Source: Thiobacillus sp. (lineage in GTDB: Bacteria > Pseudomonadota > Gammaproteobacteria > Burkholderiales > Thiobacillaceae). From it: a stretch of 9,849 nt of DNA. The DNA is taken from NCBI GenBank assembly GCA_011391285.1, contig JAABQU010000280.1:1-9849 (forward strand). The letters are read 5' to 3'. A program made the position numbers and the translations under genes. Positions 5,522 through 9,849 of this stretch are shown piece after piece (the first letter of the stretch is position 1; the number at the start of each line of letters is the position of its first letter). The notes beneath the pieces are model-generated. The model was not told where the DNA came from. It saw only the letters and a program-made list of their open reading frames with translations, and did no database searches.

Positions 5522-7045
5522 ATGCCGGAATCAAGCGACGATTTGTCGGAACTGATCCGGCGTCTGGGCGACCCGGCCTGCTACGACCACGCGGCAGGCC
5601 CGGTGCGGGTGATCGAGACCCATATTTCCCATGTCCTCCTCACCGGCGAATTCGCCTACAAGATCAAGAAGCCTCTGAACCTGGGCTTTCTGGATTTCAG
5701 CAGCCTCGACAAGCGCCTCGCTGCCTGCCGCGAGGAAGTGCGCCTCAACCGGCGACTCGCGCCGGCCATTTATCTCGACGTCGTTCCCATCACCGGCACG
5801 CCAGACGCCCCGCGCATCAACGGCACCGGCGAAGCCTTCGAATATGCGGTGAAGATGCGCCAGTTCCCGCCCGACGCCACGCTCGACCGGCTTGACGCAC
5901 AGGGCGGGATGGGCGCGCGGCAGGTCGGGTCCATCGCGACGACCGCCGCCCACTTTCACCTGCAGGACTGCGCGCGCGCCGGCGCAGACAGCCCGTGGGG
6001 CAGCCCGGAGAAAGTCTGGCAGCCGGTGGCGCAAAACTTCCTGCAGATCGCCCCGCGGCTGCAAGACCCGGCCGACCGCCGGCAGCTCGACGCCCTGCAT
6101 GCCTGGAGCGAAGCCGAGCACGCCCGGCTCGCCCCGCTGCTGGCTGCGCGCAAGCGCGACGGCTTCGTGCGCGAATGCCACGGCGACCTCCATCTCGGCA
6201 ACCTGGCCTGGGTCGACGACCAACTGCTGGTGTTCGACTGCCTCGAATTCAATCCTGACCTGCGCTGGATCGACGTCATGTCGGAGGTGGCCTTCGCCTG
6301 GATGGATCTGCTGCAGCGGGGCCACGCGGAGTGGGCCTGGCTGTTTCTCAATGACTGGCTGGAAATTACCGGCGACCATGCCGGACTGGCGCTGTTGCGC
6401 TACTACGCGGTGTACCGCGCGCTGGTGCGCGCCAAGGTGGCAGCCATTCGCAGCGGGCAGACCACGGGCGCCGGGCACGATGCCGCGCTCGCCGAAACCC
6501 GCGCGCTGCTGGAACTGGCCAGCACCCTGACCCGACCCCTGCCCGCCCGGCTCGACATCACCCATGGGCTGTCGGGTTCCGGCAAGACCACCGTCACCCG
6601 TACCCTGATGCAAACCCCGGGCGCGATCCGCCTGCGCTCCGACGTCGAGCGCAAGCGCCTGGCCGGACTCGACGCGCTCGCGCGCAGCGGCTCGGGCGTC
6701 GGCCAGCAGCTCTACGCGACCGACGCCACCCGCCGAACCTACGAACATCTGGCGCGGCGGGCGGGAGAAATACTCGATGCGGGCTGGCCTGTCATCGTCG
6801 ACGCCACGTTCACTGCCCGCTGGCAGCGCGACCTGCTTCGCGAAGCAGCGCACACCCGCAACGTCGAATTCCGCATCGTCGATTTTCCCGTTCCCGTCGC
6901 CACCCTGCGCGAACGCATCGTCCAGCGATCACGCTCCGGCAACGACGCCTCCGAGGCCGACCTCGCCGTGCTGCAGCATCAACTAGATACCGAAGAGCCG
7001 CTCGGCGCTGACGAGCAGCGGGAGATCGTCAACGCCAACGGCTAG
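5522..7045 (+). CDS. Fusion of aminoglycoside-phosphotransferase-like kinase and P-loop kinase, 507 aa
   Basis: Two kinase-type domains in one chain, the known COG2187 plus COG0645 arrangement. The N-terminal part (about 1-335) is of APH fold: EFAYKIKKP at 43-51 supplies the likely ATP-binding Lys, HGDLHLGN at 220-227 is the Brenner catalytic loop (Asp222, Asn227), and VFDCLEFN at 237-244 holds the metal-binding Asp239. The C-terminal part (about 342-507) is a P-loop kinase of AAA_33 type: Walker A GLSGSGKT at 349-356, an LRSDVERK motif at 371-378, and IVDATF at 425-430 as the Walker-B-like strand. The substrate is unknown, and the APH resemblance does not imply antibiotic resistance. The gene follows the DksA-like gene by 38 bp and is probably cotranscribed from the 5015 promoter. 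All catalytic motifs look intact. Confidence 0.85.
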   Translation: MPESSDDLSELIRRLGDPACYDHAAGPVRVIETHISHVLLTGEFAYKIKKPLNLGFLDFSSLDKRLAACREEVRLNRRLAPAIYLDVVPITGTPDAPRINGTGEAFEYAVKMRQFPPDATLDRLDAQGGMGARQVGSIATTAAHFHLQDCARAGADSPWGSPEKVWQPVAQNFLQIAPRLQDPADRRQLDALHAWSEAEHARLAPLLAARKRDGFVRECHGDLHLGNLAWVDDQLLVFDCLEFNPDLRWIDVMSEVAFAWMDLLQRGHAEWAWLFLNDWLEITGDHAGLALLRYYAVYRALVRAKVAAIRSGQTTGAGHDAALAETRALLELASTLTRPLPARLDITHGLSGSGKTTVTRTLMQTPGAIRLRSDVERKRLAGLDALARSGSGVGQQLYATDATRRTYEHLARRAGEILDAGWPVIVDATFTARWQRDLLREAAHTRNVEFRIVDFPVPVATLRERIVQRSRSGNDASEADLAVLQHQLDTEEPLGADEQREIVNANG

Positions 7046-7106
7046 TTGTGCGGACTTGCGTCGAGCCGTTGTGAACTGTACGCCGCAGCGCGTTGATTTG
7101 ATTTGC

Positions 7107-7149
7107 CGGATGGCCTGCCTGCGCGCGGACGGTGCGCTGATGCCATCCG
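7107..7149. terminator. Long inverted repeat between convergent genes, possible bidirectional terminator
   Basis: CGGATGGC at 7107-7114 pairs perfectly with GCCATCCG at 7142-7149. After a two-base mismatch the stem can extend with ATTT at 7101-7104 and AAAT at 7152-7155, and the loop holds a second GCGC/GCGC pair. It lies in the 150-bp gap where the kinase-fusion gene and the VOC gene converge, the expected place for termination in both directions. No long T tract is present on either side. Confidence 0.35.
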
Positions 7150-7185
7150 TGAAATTCCGTCTGCAACATGCTGATTCAACGGGAG

Positions 7186-7199
7186 TTGACGCCCGTCAA
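7186..7199. repeat. Short palindrome over the VOC gene stop codon
   Basis: TTGACG CC CGTCAA, with 6-base arms around two bases, includes the TGA stop of the VOC gene on the minus strand. It may be part of the 3' end structure of that mRNA or be chance. Confidence 0.2.
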
Positions 7200-7633
7200 A
7201 CTTTGCTGGCGCAGTTGAACATCCAGCGAACGCCATACTTGTCGACAAGGCTGCCGAAGTAGCCGCCCCAGAACATTTCCTGCAGCGGCATTTCAATTTT
7301 TCCGCCATCGGACAAGGCGCTGAACAGCCGGTCTGTTTCAGTGCGCGTGTCCGGTTCCAGGTTGATGTACACGTTGTTGCCGGGCGTGACCGTAAACCCC
7401 ATGGATTCAGGCGCATCGGTACCCATCAGGACATGTCCGCCCAGGATGGGAAGCTCGACGTGCATGACCAGGCTTTTGTCGGCCTCGGCCAAAGGCGGTT
7501 GGCCTTCGCACGCTGGCATGTCGCCAAAGCGGCCGATCGGCATGGAGAATTCGCTGTCAAACACCGATTTGTAGAACAGGAAAGCCTCTTCGGTTGATCG
7601 GGGAAAATTGAGATAGGTACTGACTCGGGCCAT
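7196..7633 (-). CDS. VOC-superfamily protein, PhnB-like, 145 aa
   Basis: Small cytoplasmic protein of the vicinal oxygen chelate fold, in the PhnB / 3-dmu-9_3-mt-like group, often annotated as glyoxalase or bleomycin-resistance-like. Typical features are YLNFPRSTEEAFLFYKSVFDSEF at about 7-29, MHVELPILGGHVLMGTDAPE at 57-76, the VYINLEPDTRTETDRLFSALSDGG region at about 88-111, and the closing WGGYFGSLVDKYGVRWMFNC at about 122-141. The length matches the family. These proteins have two beta-alpha-beta-beta-beta modules and usually act as dimers, but their reaction is mostly unknown, so no substrate is assigned. GGAGG lies eight bases before the ATG at 7631-7633. It is convergent with the kinase-fusion gene and appears to be a single-gene unit unrelated to the stress group. 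Confidence 0.88.
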   Translation of the reverse strand: MARVSTYLNFPRSTEEAFLFYKSVFDSEFSMPIGRFGDMPACEGQPPLAEADKSLVMHVELPILGGHVLMGTDAPESMGFTVTPGNNVYINLEPDTRTETDRLFSALSDGGKIEMPLQEMFWGGYFGSLVDKYGVRWMFNCASKV

Positions 7634-7665
7634 GATGTTTTCCTCCGTTGACTAGGTGAGAAAGG

Positions 7666-7914
7666 ATGGCAGCCAAGACCGGCAAGAAGGCACAGCCAGC
7701 TTGGCCGACCGGGGAGCTTCGGGAACGGTCACCGAACGCTGAAAAGAAGGGGCGGAGGGAGCGGAATCACAAAGCCTTTGAAGAAGCGCTTGAACAAGCG
7801 GTTTCATTCAACGTGACCATGGTGCTTGCCCCCACCATGACCCCCGTCAAAGCCAGCTTACGTCCTATACAAACTAACCCATCTGCGTCGAAGCGCAACC
7901 CGCTTGTTTGCCTT
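7666..7914 (+). other. Unassigned ORF start or gene remnant in the 281-bp gap before the helicase
   Basis: An ATG at 7666 with AGGTGAG a few bases upstream opens a frame reading MAAKTGKKAQPAWPTGELRE, then a charged helical stretch with KAFEEALEQAVSFN. The first 83 codons lie outside any other gene; the frame then stays open to the window end as the in-register antisense of the helicase, which is a composition effect. The unique part has basic and amphipathic character and uses less GC-rich codons than its neighbours (GAA, CTT, TCA). It may be the 5' remnant of a lost or transferred gene, or noncoding. I recognise no family. The VOC gene diverges from it by 32 bp, so its 5' region must also contain the VOC promoter. 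Confidence 0.2.
7818..7839. repeat. Inverted repeat downstream of the helicase gene
   Basis: CATGGTG at 7818-7824 pairs perfectly with CACCATG at 7833-7839 around an 8-base loop. It sits 76 bp beyond the helicase stop on the minus strand and could stabilise or end that transcript; no T tract follows. Confidence 0.25.
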
Positions 7915-9849
7915 TCAAGTCCACATCGCCTTCATCTTCGAAAGCAGTTCGACCACCTCGGCGGGCGGCGGGCTTGCAGTCGGCTGCGCCGCGGCCTCTG
8001 GCCACACCCGGGTCTCGAACAGATTCGCCATGCCCGGAGGAATGAACCGCGTCCTGCCTGCATAGACATGGCGGTCGCCGTAACCCTGCTGCTGGGTGAC
8101 ATGGAAGCGCTGCGGCACGACGATCTGCAGATGATCCTTGGCGCGCGTCATGGCCACGTAGAGCAGCCGCCGTTCTTCCTCGATCTCGTGCGGGCTGCCG
8201 GTCGCGAGATCGGACGGGATGCAGCCGTCGACCGCGTTGAGCAGAGTCACCGCGTTCCATTCCTGCCCCTTGGCGGAGTGGATGGTGGAGAGAATCAGAT
8301 AATCCTCGTCGCGCAGCGGCACGCCCGCCTCGTCGCTGGTGGCGTCGGGCGGGTCGAGCGTCAGCTCGGTGAGGAAGCGCTGGCGCGAGGGATAGGTACG
8401 GGCGATCTGCCCAAGCTGCGTGATGTCGCCCTGGCGCACTTGCGCGTCGTCGTACAGGCGCTCGAGATGCGGCGCGTACCAGGTTCCGATGGTTTCGAAT
8501 TCGCTGGGCCACGGCAGCTCGCGCTGGTAGAGCGCGTCAATCAGGCCAATGAAATCCTGCCACGCAAGGGTGGCCGCGGACGGCACGCGGGACTCGTGGA
8601 GGGCCATGACCACGTCCTGCACGCCGCCAAGTTGGTCAAGCACCTGCGCCGCGGTCTTTGGCCCGATGCCGGGCATCAGCTGCAGCACGCGGAAACCGGC
8701 GACGCGGTCGCGCGGGTTTTCGATCCAGCGCAGCACCGCGAGGACGTCCTTGACGTGCGCGGCCTCGAGGAATTTGAGCCCGCCGAACTTCACGAAGGGA
8801 ATGTTGCGCCGGGTGAGCTCGATCTCCAGCGTGGCGCTGTGGTGCGACGCGCGGAACAGCACCGCCTGCGCCTTCAGCGCGATGCCGGCCTCGCGCCGCG
8901 CGAGCACCTCTTCCACCACGAACGCGGCCTGGTCGGTCTCGTCGCGCACACTCACCAACTGCGGCCGCTCGACCGACTCGCGCTCGCTCCACAGCGCCTT
9001 GGCGTAGCCCTCTGCGGCGCGGGCGATCACGCCGTTGGCGGCGGCCAGGATGGGCTGGGTCGAGCGGTAGTTGCGCTCAAGGGTGACGATGCGGGCGGGC
9101 GGCGAGAACTGTGCGGGAAAGTCGAGGATGTTCCTCACCGTCGCGCCGCGAAATGCGTAGATCGACTGCGCGTCGTCGCCGACCACGGTCACGCCCGCAC
9201 CTTCGGGCTTCAGCGCACGCACGATGCTCGCCTGCAGCGCGTTGGTGTCCTGGTATTCGTCCACCAGCACATGGTCGAAACGCGCGCCGATCTCGGCAGC
9301 CAGCGCGGGCTCCGCCACCATCTGCGCCCAGTACAGCAGCAGGTCGTCGTAGTCGAGCACATGCTGCGCCTGCTTCGCCTCGACGTAGGCGCGGAACAGG
9401 CGCTTCAGGTCATCCTCGAAGTCGACGCACCAGGGATAGCGGGCCTGCAAGACATCGGCCAGCGGCGCGAGCGTGTTGACCACTGCGGAGTAGATCGAAA
9501 GGCAGGTGTGCTTGCGCGGGAAGCGCTGGCCCGTGTCGGCCAGGCCGAGTTCGTGCCGCACCAGGTTCAGCAGGTCGGCCGAGTCCTCGCGGTCGTGGAT
9601 GGTGAAGGCCGGATTGAGGCCGATGCGCGGCGCATAGTCGCGCAGCAGGCGCGCGCCGATGCTGTGGAAGGTGCCCGCCCAGGCGAGCTTCGCCCCCGCG
9701 AGGTGCGGCCGGCCCACGGCGACCTGGCGCACGATGCGCTCGGCGCGCCGCGCCATTTCCTCCGCCGCACGCCGCGAGAAGGTCAGCAGCAGGATCGCGC
9801 CCGGATGGGCGCCCGCGGCAACGAGATGCGCCACGCGGTGCGCCAGCAC
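7915..9849 (-). CDS. UvrD/PcrA/Rep-type superfamily 1 DNA helicase, N-terminus missing at the window edge
   Basis: ATP-dependent 3'-5' DNA helicase of superfamily 1A, for DNA repair or replication restart. Within the visible 644 residues: motif Ia LLTFSRRAAEEM (21-32), Ib AGTFHSIGARLLR (58-70), II with the catalytic DEYQDT (197-202), III VVGDDAQSIYAFRGA (222-236), IV ERNYRST (258-264), V STIHSAKGQEW (521-531) and VI LLYVAMTRAKDHL (562-574). PGIGPKTA at 394-401 looks like a helix-hairpin-helix DNA contact in domain 2B. The Walker A motif and the true start lie beyond 9849, so the first Met seen here is not the start. The C-terminal tail is short, and the protein ends soon after motif VI with a Pro/Ala linker, lacking the long UvrD/PcrA C-terminal extension. 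It is thus a UvrD-like paralogue rather than clearly uvrD itself. Confidence 0.93.
   Translation of the reverse strand: MLAHRVAHLVAAGAHPGAILLLTFSRRAAEEMARRAERIVRQVAVGRPHLAGAKLAWAGTFHSIGARLLRDYAPRIGLNPAFTIHDREDSADLLNLVRHELGLADTGQRFPRKHTCLSIYSAVVNTLAPLADVLQARYPWCVDFEDDLKRLFRAYVEAKQAQHVLDYDDLLLYWAQMVAEPALAAEIGARFDHVLVDEYQDTNALQASIVRALKPEGAGVTVVGDDAQSIYAFRGATVRNILDFPAQFSPPARIVTLERNYRSTQPILAAANGVIARAAEGYAKALWSERESVERPQLVSVRDETDQAAFVVEEVLARREAGIALKAQAVLFRASHHSATLEIELTRRNIPFVKFGGLKFLEAAHVKDVLAVLRWIENPRDRVAGFRVLQLMPGIGPKTAAQVLDQLGGVQDVVMALHESRVPSAATLAWQDFIGLIDALYQRELPWPSEFETIGTWYAPHLERLYDDAQVRQGDITQLGQIARTYPSRQRFLTELTLDPPDATSDEAGVPLRDEDYLILSTIHSAKGQEWNAVTLLNAVDGCIPSDLATGSPHEIEEERRLLYVAMTRAKDHLQIVVPQRFHVTQQQGYGDRHVYAGRTRFIPPGMANLFETRVWPEAAAQPTASPPPAEVVELLSKMKAMWT

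Noticed and set aside
5522..6530. Aminoglycoside resistance gene
   Set aside because: The APH-like domain belongs to the COG2187 type fused to a P-loop kinase; it shares the catalytic loop but nothing points to drug substrates.
5531..6853. A 440-codon minus-strand ORF opposite the kinase fusion
   Set aside because: No recognisable domains, and the plus strand carries intact HGDLHLGN and Walker A motifs.
7915..9849. The plus-strand frame from 7666 stays open to the window end, an apparent ORF of about 728 codons
   Set aside because: Past 7915 it is in exact codon register with the helicase on the other strand. Stops there would need TTA, CTA or TCA sense codons, which are rare at this GC content. 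Only the part before 7915 is kept as a doubtful feature.

Overview
The window is high-GC DNA, with dense short-gap genes. It looks like a betaproteobacterial chromosome of the Thiobacillus/Sulfuricella/Burkholderia type; this placement is inferred from protein style and composition and was not tested. I see no rRNA, tRNA, CRISPR array, transposase or integrase.

Left part, minus strand (read from 3719 down to 1): a small unrecognised protein, a LonB-type ATP-dependent protease, a tandem universal stress protein whose start overlaps the protease stop, a tiny fossil of an Hsp70 gene (only the N-terminal ATPase signature survives), and the first 13 codons of a RaiA/HPF-type ribosome-hibernation factor that leaves the window.

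Middle, plus strand (3877 to 7045): an unrecognised acidic protein built of two tandem repeats, a two-CxxC protein resembling the BCAM0308 family, a C4 zinc-finger DksA/TraR-type protein with a good sigma-70 promoter and a palindrome over its -35 box, and a fused aminoglycoside-phosphotransferase-like/P-loop kinase. The two groups diverge from a 157-bp region at 3720-3876.

Right part, minus strand: a VOC (PhnB-like) protein, a 281-bp stretch with an unassigned ORF start, and a UvrD/PcrA-type helicase cut off at its N-terminus by the window edge.

Together, ribosome hibernation, Usp, Lon-type proteolysis, a (lost) Hsp70, a DksA-like RNA-polymerase regulator and a BCAM0308-like protein suggest a stress/stasis island, comparable in content to the low-oxygen-activated (lxa) locus of Burkholderia cenocepacia. 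This functional reading is inference from gene content. The least described parts are the repeat protein at 3877, the 71-residue protein at 3504, the Hsp70 fossil and the operator-like palindromes.
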